Origin: a virus
Reading direction: 5' to 3' (one strand)
Length of the DNA: 20,903 nucleotides
Virus record (IMG/VR): IMGVR_UViG_3300022745_000158
Coordinates: 1 to 20,903 of that record
In this document: positions 13,127 through 20,042 of the stretch, piece by piece
Numbering within the stretch: position 1 is the first letter of the stretch
Layout of the letters: each line of letters starts with the position of its first letter
Position numbers and translations under genes: made by a program
The notes under the pieces: generated by a model
The model's database searches: none
Seen by the model: only the letters and a program-made list of their open reading frames with translations
What the model was told of the DNA's origin: nothing

Positions 13127-13909
13127 TTAGAGGCTCGCTATGATCCGTCTTGCGTAACGTTCTCGCATCTTCATCAGGTTCTTGTCATGATGACGCAGAT
13201 AGGATTGCCGCTTCTGCTCAAGTTGTGAGGCGCGTTGTTCGGGTGTCATCGTGGCGCGCCTCTGCTTACGCAGTTCGTTCGTTCTGGCACGATGGGCAAT
13301 ATCATAGGCGCGTTTCTCTTCTTTATGAGCCGCCATGTATTCCTGTTGCTGTACAAGCCTTCTCTCTCTGGTGCGCTCAGCATAGCGAGCGGCCCGCAGC
13401 CGCCGCGCCTCCCGTTGTTCCGGTGTCTCCGCCTCATAGATCGCCGAGACGCGCAACGCATTGCAGGCGCGGCAGATACGATCGTTCTTGCTATTCCGGT
13501 AGGTGTTTTCCTCCGTGTATTCATGCCCCCGTGGACAATGTGTGATGAGGGCGGCACGGGCAGAGTGAATTGCTTTATGCCGCAGGAGTTGTTCTAGAGT
13601 ATATTTCGACCCTGCCCGCGATCTTGCTAACGGGCAGACATTAAATACTGGGTTAAGATTGTCTATATATTCTTGCTCCTTCGCGAGCAATTCAGACGGT
13701 TCACACTCCTCGATTATCCAAAAACGAAAAGTCGCCTCATCATATTTCGTCCAAGCGTTTTGCAGATATGGCGAGTGATGTTTTCCGCTTCTTAGCAATA
13801 AACGATGCTTAGACCATCGGGAATGAACACTCTTACTGCTCCCAATGTAATAGTTCTGACAATCTATCTGCTCAATCACGTAAATCCCACATTTTACCTT
13901 CGACGCCAT
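13127..13909 (-). CDS. GIY-YIG homing endonuclease
   Basis: The N-terminus carries the GIY (residues 8-10) and YIG (21-23) motifs, the catalytic Arg31 and a Glu in LLAKEQEYID (about 78), all in the canonical order, ending NPVFNV. A likely zinc finger follows: Cys125, His129, Cys146, Cys149 in CPRGHEYTEENTYRN and then CRAC. The rest is a very basic, Arg-rich helical region (about 160-255) suited to DNA binding. Free-standing genes of this kind cut a target allele and spread by repair. AGGAGG precedes the ATG at 13909. It is co-oriented with the structural genes and probably sits as an insert between 13123 and 14061; its codon use and A+T content differ visibly. Confidence 0.88.
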   Translation of the reverse strand: MASKVKCGIYVIEQIDCQNYYIGSSKSVHSRWSKHRLLLRSGKHHSPYLQNAWTKYDEATFRFWIIEECEPSELLAKEQEYIDNLNPVFNVCPLARSRAGSKYTLEQLLRHKAIHSARAALITHCPRGHEYTEENTYRNSKNDRICRACNALRVSAIYEAETPEQREARRLRAARYAERTRERRLVQQQEYMAAHKEEKRAYDIAHRARTNELRKQRRATMTPEQRASQLEQKRQSYLRHHDKNLMKMRERYARRIIASL

Positions 13910-13950
13910 AGCGTACCTCCTATAACGTCATGGTATCATAAGATATCACA

Positions 13951-14059
13951 AAACCCTAGCATCTGTAGACTCTTAAGGGCTAGGGTTTGTTGTGGTGCGA
14001 TGAGCTAAACATCCTTGATTTTACTGAGTAAATCAAGGATTATATCACATTATGTGATA
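13951..14059 (-). terminator. three stem-loops between structural gene and GIY-YIG gene
   Basis: On the minus strand, after the stop at 14061, come TATCACA/TGTGATA (14043-14059), ATCCTTGATTT/AAATCAAGGAT (14011-14040) and AAACCCTAGC/GCTAGGGTTT (13951-13988, followed by a short T run). The last two are terminator-like with 10-11-bp arms and could end or attenuate late transcripts and so isolate the endonuclease gene. The first may be an operator-type palindrome. Termination is inferred from shape only. Confidence 0.5.
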
Positions 14060-14060
14060 A

Positions 14061-14567
14061 TCACAAAATCTCGTAGACAAGATGGGCTCCCATCAGCCCT
14101 ACATTTCCACCTGTAAAGGCGGAGAGTGAAGACTCACTGACGGACGTGCCGACACCAAGGATGCCCCATTCTCCCCCTTGTGGTGCCAGCCATTTGCAGA
14201 TGCCACCGAAGGCATTAAAGCTCAGATTGAGCTTGGCCCCTGTGGCTGCCGTGATACGGGAGGGACCAGTGAGGGCAGCAACAAAGGTGAGGGCATTGGC
14301 ACTTAGTGCAGAGGCGAATGAGTTCAGCGGGCCATCAGAATTGGGGGTCGCCAGCGCGGTTGGGGTCGCGCCGAGCACGACATCGCGGGCAAAGACCATG
14401 ATGTTGACCGCCGATGCAGTGGCCTGCCCGCCCTCAAAAATTTCCGACACGAGGCATCCGGCCGCAGCGCCGCTGGCGCCAATAGCCATATAGGTACCGT
14501 TCGCCAGGGTAGTGTTATCCGCCGCCGCGGTCGGGGTCCATGTCGCTGCCTGAAAAACTCTTTTCAT
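14061..14567 (-). CDS. phage structural-type protein, 168 aa
   Basis: The product is Ala/Gly/Thr-rich, opening MKRVFQAATWTPTAAADNTT with NGTYMAIGASGAAAG and ending SLSAFTGGNVGLMGAHLVYE. This beta-rich pattern recurs in abundant structural proteins of uncultured phages, as I recall them. The resemblance is by pattern, so it could be a head decoration or tail-tip protein. AAGGAG lies a few bases before the ATG at 14567. No transmembrane or signal segment is seen. Confidence 0.65.
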   Translation of the reverse strand: MKRVFQAATWTPTAAADNTTLANGTYMAIGASGAAAGCLVSEIFEGGQATASAVNIMVFARDVVLGATPTALATPNSDGPLNSFASALSANALTFVAALTGPSRITAATGAKLNLSFNAFGGICKWLAPQGGEWGILGVGTSVSESSLSAFTGGNVGLMGAHLVYEIL

Positions 14568-14614
14568 CGTGATACTCCTTATGGATTAGGGTGGATGTGT
14601 GGTGACGATACAGA

Positions 14615-14986
14615 TTAGGATTTGACTAGACTGAGCAATCCTTGCGGACTGCCGAGATCACCTCCTTTTGCTGCGAGAGTGAACGTCAGATCGGCAAGTT
14701 TCTCGAAGGGCAGATGACTGTAATCAGACGTGCTTGCCATCGCAGCACAAAAGTCGCAAATGTAATGGTCGCACTTTTGGCAGTACGCTCGCTCCCGGGT
14801 GCGCAGCGGATTGAGAATAACGGCACACCGGCAATGCGAGCAGGAGAGCGTTGCTGCCTCCAGTAGTTTTCCCTCACCGCACTGTTTTGGATCGAGGTTG
14901 GCTAAGTGGGCAATTTCAGCAGGAATCCCCGGACTCGCCCTGTGATCGATCATGAGATAGCCGTCATATTTGCGTAGAGAAGCCAT
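14615..14986 (-). CDS. Cys-rich zinc-binding phage protein, 123 aa
   Basis: AGGAGG is at the right distance before the ATG at 14986; the open frame extends further upstream but overlaps the next gene. The centre carries several Cys pairs (CSHCRC, YCQKCDHYICDFC), giving two probable zinc sites in a ribbon-like fold, surrounded by polar sequence. Similar small proteins occur in other phage late operons. Its role may be assembly or nucleic-acid binding; no function is established to my knowledge. Confidence 0.65.
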   Translation of the reverse strand: MASLRKYDGYLMIDHRASPGIPAEIAHLANLDPKQCGEGKLLEAATLSCSHCRCAVILNPLRTRERAYCQKCDHYICDFCAAMASTSDYSHLPFEKLADLTFTLAAKGGDLGSPQGLLSLVKS

Positions 14987-14994
14987 AGATCCTC

Positions 14995-15573
14995 CTATAA
15001 AAGCGCTTGGGCAAAAAGTGTGTCTGCTAAATCCCCCCCCTGCCAATTAATCAAAGTCACGGTTTGCCCGGCCGTCGAGTATCCGATACCGGGGTATCCG
15101 CTTGCAATTGATGAATCGATTACATTAGAACCAATCTGTGTGGCATTGCGAAAGAGTTTGATCGTCGTCCCCGCTATCTGGATTTTGATGATATCATTTA
15201 CTGCAAATCCTGCCGCGGTCCCGGTCGCTAAACTCGTGAATACCCCAGCGATACTCTTTCCCAGTTCCCATGTCCCGTTCAGTGCGAACGCCCATCGATA
15301 ATAGGTGCGCGCTCCGCTCGCGACACGAACCATCAGTGCCGGACCTGACCCGCCAGTTGCGCCAAACTCATCTACCAGGATAATCTGCGAGTACTGATCT
15401 GCCGGAAAAGTGATCGCAGAATAGAATTCTCCGCTGTCGCCGCTGCTAAAGGAGGTGGGCTCGGCATGATTGGAGACGATCTGCATAGCCGTTTCCCCAG
15501 TAATAATTGTCCAGTTCGCCCCGAGATTAGCGGCATTGGCTCTGGTGAAACTATCTGTGACGAGAGCAGTCAT
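14995..15573 (-). CDS. beta-rich structural protein with FxRANxADLG-type domain, 192 aa
   Basis: The product opens MTALVTDSFTRANAANLGAN and runs as a single beta-sandwich-like domain (LamG/concanavalin-like in look), with QYSQIILVDEF, ARTYYRWAFALNGTW and a final IGYSTAGQTVTLINWQGGD. The domain is shared with the next gene upstream (DNFNRANNADLGVNWTPNV), so the two are probably paralogous modules. It is likely a tail fibre or surface-binding domain. The ribosome-binding site is AAGGGA upstream of the ATG at 15573, at a slightly long distance. Confidence 0.65.
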   Translation of the reverse strand: MTALVTDSFTRANAANLGANWTIITGETAMQIVSNHAEPTSFSSGDSGEFYSAITFPADQYSQIILVDEFGATGGSGPALMVRVASGARTYYRWAFALNGTWELGKSIAGVFTSLATGTAAGFAVNDIIKIQIAGTTIKLFRNATQIGSNVIDSSIASGYPGIGYSTAGQTVTLINWQGGDLADTLFAQALL

Positions 15574-15600
15574 ATTTTTTATTTCCCTTTGAGCTTCAGT

Positions 15601-16539
15601 TCAGTTTGCACCCCCCTCCCAGTTATCGAGTGCAGCAGATAAAAGAGTTGATGACAGGGTGATGCCGGGTGAGCCGCTGGTGATTCCTCCGTCACTCGCC
15701 GTTAAAACCGTGACGCCATTTTTCTGGAGGGTGAGCAGAGGCCCGTGGACTCCCAAGCGGATCACGTCGCCAACGTCCCAGGTCACCGTTCCCTGCGCGA
15801 GCTGCTGGTAGGTGTCGTTCACAAAGCGGGCGATCTCCGTGTTGTTGCTCGCAGCTTTGCTGCCGACCCCACGATAGAGGGTATTGGCCGACGCGGCTGC
15901 GCGTACGACGACCCCCACCCCACTCCCATCTCCGGTCTGACCACCACTCAACATGATAATCGTGGCTTGTGAGTATTGGTCATTCGGCCAAGCAGCGGAT
16001 GTGTTGTGCTCGGTGCAGTCTCCATTGGAGACCTGCACCGGCTGCGCGGCATTGGAGACGATCTTCCAGGATCGGACATTTGGCGTCCAGTTTACTCCCA
16101 AATCCGCATTGTTTGCTCGATTGAAGTTGTCAGTGACGACGAGCGGCGCAGGCGTCGTGTCAAGGGTGTAGCCACACGTCAGTGCGGAGGCGGCGCCCAC
16201 AGGAGGAGGTGGCGGAGGGGGAGGAGGTGCGACCGGCGTCCCAGTCCCGATGTTGCTGAAGCCTGAAACGCCCACCAAATTATAGGCGCGCACCTCATAA
16301 CTGGCGCTCTGCCCAGAGGTCAATCCCAGATTGTCAATAAAGCTGAGCGTGGGGTAGGGGACAGAGCCGATCATCCCGAATGTCGCCTCGGTCTGGAGTT
16401 TGCGGTGAATCTCGAATCCCTGCGGCGCGTTGGAATTGTCTGGCAGGATGCTCCCTGCCGTCCAACTCAGGGTCAGTTGCTGGGCGTGAGCGACCGCAGC
16501 CCAGAGACACAGTAAGAGGACGAGCACGAGGCGACGCAT
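15601..16539 (-). CDS. secreted FN3-plus-beta-domain protein, 312 aa
   Basis: The N-terminus is a clear Sec signal peptide (MRRLVLVLLLCLWAAVAHAQ, cleavage after AHA). Then comes an FN3-like domain (residues about 22-105: LSWTAG ... YEVRAYNLVGVSGFSNIG), a nine-proline linker (about 108-116), and a C-terminal beta domain (about 135-312) homologous to the 192-residue gene (TDNFNRANNADLG). A signal peptide in a phage late gene suggests the product acts outside the cytoplasm, for example at the host surface or in the periplasm. GGAG precedes the ATG at 16539. Confidence 0.75.
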   Translation of the reverse strand: MRRLVLVLLLCLWAAVAHAQQLTLSWTAGSILPDNSNAPQGFEIHRKLQTEATFGMIGSVPYPTLSFIDNLGLTSGQSASYEVRAYNLVGVSGFSNIGTGTPVAPPPPPPPPPVGAASALTCGYTLDTTPAPLVVTDNFNRANNADLGVNWTPNVRSWKIVSNAAQPVQVSNGDCTEHNTSAAWPNDQYSQATIIMLSGGQTGDGSGVGVVVRAAASANTLYRGVGSKAASNNTEIARFVNDTYQQLAQGTVTWDVGDVIRLGVHGPLLTLQKNGVTVLTASDGGITSGSPGITLSSTLLSAALDNWEGGAN

Positions 16540-16548
16540 AGTAGTCTC

Positions 16549-16905
16549 CTACGGAACGGTGACCGAGCAACTGAGTCCCGTTGCCCCACCAGCAGCAAAT
16601 ACGGCTGAGCAACATTCGTTACTAATTGGACCGTCACCCCCGGCAGCCGAGGCAGTCACGGTGTAACAAAATGTGTTGCCTAGCGCGAGTCCGGCATCAT
16701 TGTAGGACACTGCCGGCGCATTGACGGTGGCAATCGCATTGACGTAGGCAGCGGCGCCGATTTTCCGATTGATCTTATAGACGGTCGCATTCGCGCCAGC
16801 GGTCCACGTGAGATGCACGGTTGCCGTGGTCGCCTGCGCAAACACGGAGGGCGTCACCATCATCGAGAGCAGTAGGGCACAGCATCCAGCAAGCAAAAGT
16901 TTCAT
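16549..16905 (-). CDS. secreted FN3-like protein, 118 aa
   Basis: A Sec signal peptide (MKLLLAGCCALLLSMMVTPS, cleavage near VFA-Q) is followed by one FN3-like domain with VHLTWTAGANATVYKINRK and FCYTVTASAAGGDGPISNEC, and a short Cys-containing tail. The Cys in the signal region could instead mark lipoprotein processing, but no clear lipobox (LxxC) follows it. The domain resembles that of the next gene downstream (TLSWTAG). GGAGG precedes the ATG at 16905. These two may be virion or host-surface proteins. Confidence 0.72.
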   Translation of the reverse strand: MKLLLAGCCALLLSMMVTPSVFAQATTATVHLTWTAGANATVYKINRKIGAAAYVNAIATVNAPAVSYNDAGLALGNTFCYTVTASAAGGDGPISNECCSAVFAAGGATGLSCSVTVP

Positions 16906-16930
16906 ACAACCTCCATCCTGTGGTTAAGGG

Positions 16931-17227
16931 TTACTCGACAAGCCAGAATTGACCATCTGGTTCGATGCGTGGCAGCGGCGCACTGAGTCGCCATTCCCAT
17001 TTTCTGACAAAGTCCCACTTCTTCAGTGAGAAGACAGCGATGCGCTTGCGACCTGCCTGCCACTGCTGGTAATAGGCATTCCGAGAGGCCCGGTGTTTTG
17101 CCAGCCGCTCAGGGTCGGCCTTCAATCGCTCTCGGTAGCGCCGTTTTTTCGCGTTCAGCCTCGGCAGGTTGCGCCGCCAATAGCGCCGCTCCGCTTCTTT
17201 TTGGGCGAAGGTGCGTTTACGTGTCAC
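16931..17227 (-). CDS. basic Arg-rich hypothetical protein, 98 aa
   Basis: GTG at 17227 with AAAGGA upstream; the start overlaps the preceding gene's end by 11 bases. The product is extremely basic: RKRTFAQKEAERRYWRRN, RYRERLKADPERLAKHRAS, ending with Trp-rich KKWDFVRKWEWRLS. It resembles the Arg-rich C-terminal region of the GIY-YIG protein in this window, though no nuclease motif is visible. It may be a DNA-binding protein or a remnant of a homing-endonuclease DNA-binding part; the family is not recognised. Confidence 0.55.
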   Translation of the reverse strand: MTRKRTFAQKEAERRYWRRNLPRLNAKKRRYRERLKADPERLAKHRASRNAYYQQWQAGRKRIAVFSLKKWDFVRKWEWRLSAPLPRIEPDGQFWLVE

Positions 17228-17540
17228 GCTCCGATCCTTTCCGCAGGGCGTGCATTTCTCCCTCCAGCTTTTTGATCACTGCCGTCATTTCTTCTCGCAG
17301 CCGCGTGATCATCTCCGCGTGCTCATCCTTGACCGCCCGGGCGATGATCGTGCGGTGCTCGGTGAGGTCCTTCAGGTCCGCTAAGCGGTGCTTGTCCTGC
17401 CGCTTCGCCCACTCGTCGAAGCGGTTCAGCTTGCGACTGTACCGCTGCATTTGCGACCAGACCCCGCACCCGAGACTGAGCACTGCGACTGCCAGTACAG
17501 CAATGAGCCAGCCCATGTTGTTATCGATAACCTGCCACAC
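17217..17540 (-). CDS. membrane/coiled-coil protein, 107 aa (spanin-like look)
   Basis: GTG at 17540 is chosen because AAGGA lies six bases upstream; a GTG at 17570 is an alternative. One N-terminal transmembrane segment (MGWLIAVLAVAVLSLGCGVW) is followed by a long charged coiled coil (RYSRKLNRFDEWAKRQDKHR to EEMTAVIKKLEGEMHALRK). This shape resembles phage spanin i-components or tail/lysis accessories, but no second outer-membrane lipoprotein partner is evident. The position near the lysis genes agrees with a lysis role. Confidence 0.6.
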   Translation of the reverse strand: MWQVIDNNMGWLIAVLAVAVLSLGCGVWSQMQRYSRKLNRFDEWAKRQDKHRLADLKDLTEHRTIIARAVKDEHAEMITRLREEMTAVIKKLEGEMHALRKGSERDT

Positions 17541-17570
17541 GTCACGTCCTTGTCTCGTTGCGCGGACCAC

Positions 17571-17605
17571 AAAAAAGGCCCCGGGGGCTGTGAGCCCGCG
17601 GAGCC
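17571..17605 (-). terminator. strong rho-independent terminator in the leftward operon
   Basis: On the minus strand, GGCTCCGCGGGC (17605-17594) pairs with GCCCCCGGGGCC (17588-17577) across a five-base loop, giving 11 of 12 pairs, and is followed directly by six Ts. It lies between the lysis cassette and the 17540 gene, 31 bases before that gene's start, leaving no room for a promoter in between. Downstream late genes would therefore depend on read-through or antitermination. Confidence 0.75.
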
Positions 17606-17669
17606 TCTAGAGGGTGTCCACGCACGAGTCTGTTTCGGTCAATCTACATTATAAGGTCCCCTTTGGCAA

Positions 17670-17773
17670 AGCCGCATGCCACATCTTTCCCGCTCTTCAT
17701 GCACATGATATAGTTACTCATGCGGCTAGAGAACGACTAGCTATCGCTCCCGAACCGTCTGTACCTCGCAGAC
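17670..17773. promoter_or_regulatory. inverted repeats upstream of the first HNH-type gene
   Basis: Arms AGCCGCATG (17670-17678) and CATGCGGCT (17719-17727) lie 40 bases apart, and GTCTG/CAGAC (17757-17773) closes a 7-base loop near the gene start. The region 17606-17816 holds no ORF of note. It may be the leader of the HNH gene or its target-flanking sequence. Confidence 0.35.
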
Positions 17774-17816
17774 CTGCCGCGCACTTTTCACTGAGGACAC
17801 CATGAGGAGGTGTGTC

Positions 17817-18452
17817 ATGCCGAAAGCCTATATCTTTTCTCCCGGGCAAACTTTTAATCGCTGGACCGTCTTGTCTCAGGTTCCATCTAGAAATGGCCAA
17901 ACCTGGGGTTTGTTTCAGTGTCAATGTGGAACGATACAAGAAAGGGCAGCTAAGGATATCTGTAATAATAGGTGCAAGAGCTGTGGGTGTTTGCAGCGAG
18001 AAATCACTGTAGCCCGCAACATCCAGAGAACAACACATGGAGACTCGGTCAATTGTACTACCTCGCCTGAGTACAATATTTGGCGTGGGATAAAGTTGAG
18101 AACCCTGAATCCAAATGACCAGGCCTTTCCACGTTACGGGGGCAGAGGAATCACTATCTGCGACCGCTGGAAAGATTCTTTTGAGAACTTTCTTGCTGAC
18201 GTAGGCCGCCGGCCGGGACCGGAATATTCGATCGACCGCTACCCGGATAATGACGGTAATTATGAGCCGGGGAATGTCCGCTGGGCAACCCGGGAAGAAC
18301 AGGCAAACAATAGACGAAGTAGCCGCTTTCTTACCCATAAGGGACTGACCTTGACGGTTGTACAATGGGCGAGATTTCTCCATATCAATCATACAACGCT
18401 TCACGAGAGACTTGCGAGCGGCTGGTCTATTGAGAGAGCCCTGACACGGTAA
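17817..18452 (+). CDS. HNH-type homing endonuclease (phage AP2/HNH-like)
   Basis: ATG 17817 has AGGAGG six bases upstream; ATG 17802 would overlap the ribosome-binding site. The 211-residue product has a Cys-rich zinc part (FQCQCGTIQER, CKSCGC), then the phage HNH-like core SPEYNIWRGIKLRTLNPN, FPRYGGRGITICDRWKDSFE, and SIDRYPDNDGNYEPGNVRWA. It ends in a helix-turn-helix-like tail (WARFLHINHTTLHERLASGW). The family contains intron-encoded and free-standing homing endonucleases. It lies on the plus strand against the surrounding leftward late genes, so it is an insert with its own expression. Confidence 0.82.
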   Translation: MPKAYIFSPGQTFNRWTVLSQVPSRNGQTWGLFQCQCGTIQERAAKDICNNRCKSCGCLQREITVARNIQRTTHGDSVNCTTSPEYNIWRGIKLRTLNPNDQAFPRYGGRGITICDRWKDSFENFLADVGRRPGPEYSIDRYPDNDGNYEPGNVRWATREEQANNRRSSRFLTHKGLTLTVVQWARFLHINHTTLHERLASGWSIERALTR

Positions 18453-18459
18453 CAGCTCC

Positions 18460-18792
18460 CTAAGCTGCCGGGGGTAGAGGCACAGGCGGCTGCATTGCTG
18501 CCACCTTCGCTTTTACCGTTGGCAAGAGGAATTGCAATAGTGAGTCCACGCCGGCCTCGCCTGCCTCTATACCCAGAGTCTTTGCGTAGGCTATGACCTC
18601 ATCAAATGCAGCGGTATATTTCTGTATACCCGTCAGGCTCGTATTCTGCAGGTTTGTCATGATTGTCATAGCAAAGTCCAAGAGCCGTGGGTCATCGACG
18701 CGGCGTACCTTGAGGTCTTTGAGGAAGTAGGCGAGGATCTCGCGGAATGTCGCGCTGGTGAAAAAAGCGATAATAAGGGCAATAACGTCCAT
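18460..18792 (-). CDS. small membrane protein of the lysis cassette, 110 aa
   Basis: ATG 18792 has AGGAG seven bases upstream; the open frame to 18837 overlaps the previous gene. The N-terminus has one hydrophobic segment (VIALIIAFFTSATFREILAY), then helices and a Pro-rich end (PPVPLPPAA). The position beside a holin-like gene and the transglycosylase suggests a lysis accessory such as an antiholin or regulator. The specific function is not recognised. Confidence 0.62.
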   Translation of the reverse strand: MDVIALIIAFFTSATFREILAYFLKDLKVRRVDDPRLLDFAMTIMTNLQNTSLTGIQKYTAAFDEVIAYAKTLGIEAGEAGVDSLLQFLLPTVKAKVAAMQPPVPLPPAA

Positions 18793-18808
18793 GTTTAATC
18801 TCCTGGTA

Positions 18809-19036
18809 TTAATCTTTGCCTTCAGGCGGAAGTGCAAAATGAGTGAGCTTCAGTATCAGCGCGGGGATGCTGATCGGCTGGTCAGTGAGGAAGCGCAGCA
18901 CGAAATTGGCGACGGCCAGAATCGTGGCGAGCAGCTCCGGCGGGATGAGATTCGCGCCAGAAGTCCACTGCGCCAGCAGGGTGACAAGACCCGCGAAGTT
19001 CACCCAGAGCGTCTTTGATTGATACCAAACTTTCAT
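18809..19036 (-). CDS. holin-like small membrane protein, 75 aa
   Basis: The start is ATG 19036 with AGGAG upstream. The pattern MKVWYQSKTLWVNFAGLVTL then LIPPELLATILAVANFVLRF is common in small phage membrane proteins next to endolysins (two hydrophobic segments joined by a short polar turn). Holins form pores that release the endolysin at lysis time. The family resemblance is by pattern, and the length and position fit a holin. Confidence 0.68.
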   Translation of the reverse strand: MKVWYQSKTLWVNFAGLVTLLAQWTSGANLIPPELLATILAVANFVLRFLTDQPISIPALILKLTHFALPPEGKD

Positions 19037-19046
19037 TTTTCTTCTC

Positions 19047-19505
19047 CTAGTCTTTCACGGCATCGTCTCCATTCAGTAATTTGAGCGAAAGGACTCTCGC
19101 CTCGATGACTCTGACCCGTTCCAGGAGTCGCGCCATGTTCAGCAAGATCTGCTCCAGTTTCGCATTCTGAGTGGCGAATTGTCCGCCCTCTTTGTTGATC
19201 TCCTGTACCGCATAGGCAATTGTCGTCATCGCATAGACCTGCTGTTCCTGTGCATGGATGAAGTTTCCCAGTCCGTGGCGTGGCACATAGCGGAGGATCA
19301 AAAAGATTACTGTGCCCAAAATGATGAATCCGACCCCCCAGGTTTTTCTCATGTCTTCCGCCCAGGGCGGCAGTTCCAGGGTAAAAAAACGAAAGGCCAT
19401 CAGATAGGGCATCACCACCGAGAGTACTTCCGCCAGACCACTGAAGAAAGTCTGCTTTGGTGGGCCGACGGAGTGTTCTGCTCCGGGTGTCAGTGTGTCT
19501 GCCAT
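19047..19505 (-). CDS. membrane protein of the lysis cassette, 152 aa
   Basis: ATG 19505 overlaps the transglycosylase stop (TAATG), so the two are translationally coupled; the longer frame to 19637 lies inside the previous gene. It has two hydrophobic segments (VVMPYLMAFRFF around residues 30-41, and VGFIILGTVIFLILRYV around 57-73), followed by a long helical cytosolic or periplasmic part (EQILLNMARLLERVRVIEAR). The arrangement suggests a second holin, antiholin or lysis regulator. The family is not recognised. Confidence 0.65.
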   Translation of the reverse strand: MADTLTPGAEHSVGPPKQTFFSGLAEVLSVVMPYLMAFRFFTLELPPWAEDMRKTWGVGFIILGTVIFLILRYVPRHGLGNFIHAQEQQVYAMTTIAYAVQEINKEGGQFATQNAKLEQILLNMARLLERVRVIEARVLSLKLLNGDDAVKD

Positions 19506-19948
19506 TAGGCGCGGTACTCCTGCCAGAATTTCATGATCGCTGTCACATATTGTTGCGTTTCCGTTGGGGTGAAAGTCAACCAATGTACTGCATCGCGGAT
19601 GTGCGCCATGAGCCACTGTAAGTGCCCTGTCCCCCAATCATACGCAACGAGCGTCTTCGCCGTGTCATCCCACTGTTTGTGCAGATCCGCCATGTAGGCG
19701 GCCTGCACATGAATCGCATCCTCTGGCTTGAAAGGGCTGGCATTCTGAAGGCCAAGCTTCACCGCGTATTCATGGAACGTCGCAGGCGCGAACTGGGCGA
19801 GCCCTTGGCACCCACTCCGAAGATTCACCGCCAGCGGGTTAAAGTTGCTTTCTACTCGCACCTGCGCCTTCAAAAATGTCCATGAGACTCCGTACTGCTG
19901 GCCATAGAGTTTAAATAAAGTGTCGAAAGCATCAGATTCAGTAGACAT
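19505..19948 (-). CDS. SLT-type lytic transglycosylase endolysin
   Basis: The 147-residue product is a soluble lytic transglycosylase domain: the catalytic Glu33 lies in VRVESNFNPLA, then GLAQFAPATFHEYA (about 48-61) and the late motif AYDWGTGHLQWL. The enzyme cleaves peptidoglycan glycan strands with formation of anhydro-muramic acid. It has no signal peptide, so it probably relies on the holin for release. The ATG at 19948 has GAGGGG upstream. It shares its stop with the next gene's start and heads the lysis cassette (transglycosylase, membrane protein, holin-like, small membrane protein). Confidence 0.85.
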   Translation of the reverse strand: MSTESDAFDTLFKLYGQQYGVSWTFLKAQVRVESNFNPLAVNLRSGCQGLAQFAPATFHEYAVKLGLQNASPFKPEDAIHVQAAYMADLHKQWDDTAKTLVAYDWGTGHLQWLMAHIRDAVHWLTFTPTETQQYVTAIMKFWQEYRA

Positions 19949-19962
19949 TGGCCCCTCTTATA

Positions 19963-20025
19963 GCTATGCTAGGAAGAACGAGCCGCCTCGATGTTAAGAG
20001 CACCGAGGCGAACTCTAACCATAGC
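19963..20025. promoter_or_regulatory. nested inverted repeats before the second HNH-type gene
   Basis: Outer arms GCTATG (19963-19968) and CATAGC (20020-20025) enclose CGCCTCG (19984-19990) and CGAGGCG (20004-20010). The structure lies between the divergent starts of the transglycosylase and HNH genes, next to the latter's AAGGAG (20029-20034). It may be an mRNA leader fold or a target-site remnant. Confidence 0.4.
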
Positions 20026-20042
20026 GAAAAGGAGCTTTCGAG

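Noticed and set aside
12461-13228. Long plus-strand ORFs over the repeat protein gene
   Set aside because: They are Arg/Ser-rich shadows of the 694-residue minus-strand gene, whose own frame has clear repeats and start/stop context.
17718-18404. Minus-strand ORF opposite the first HNH gene
   Set aside because: It is antisense to a gene with strong motif and start support, and no family-like pattern is visible.
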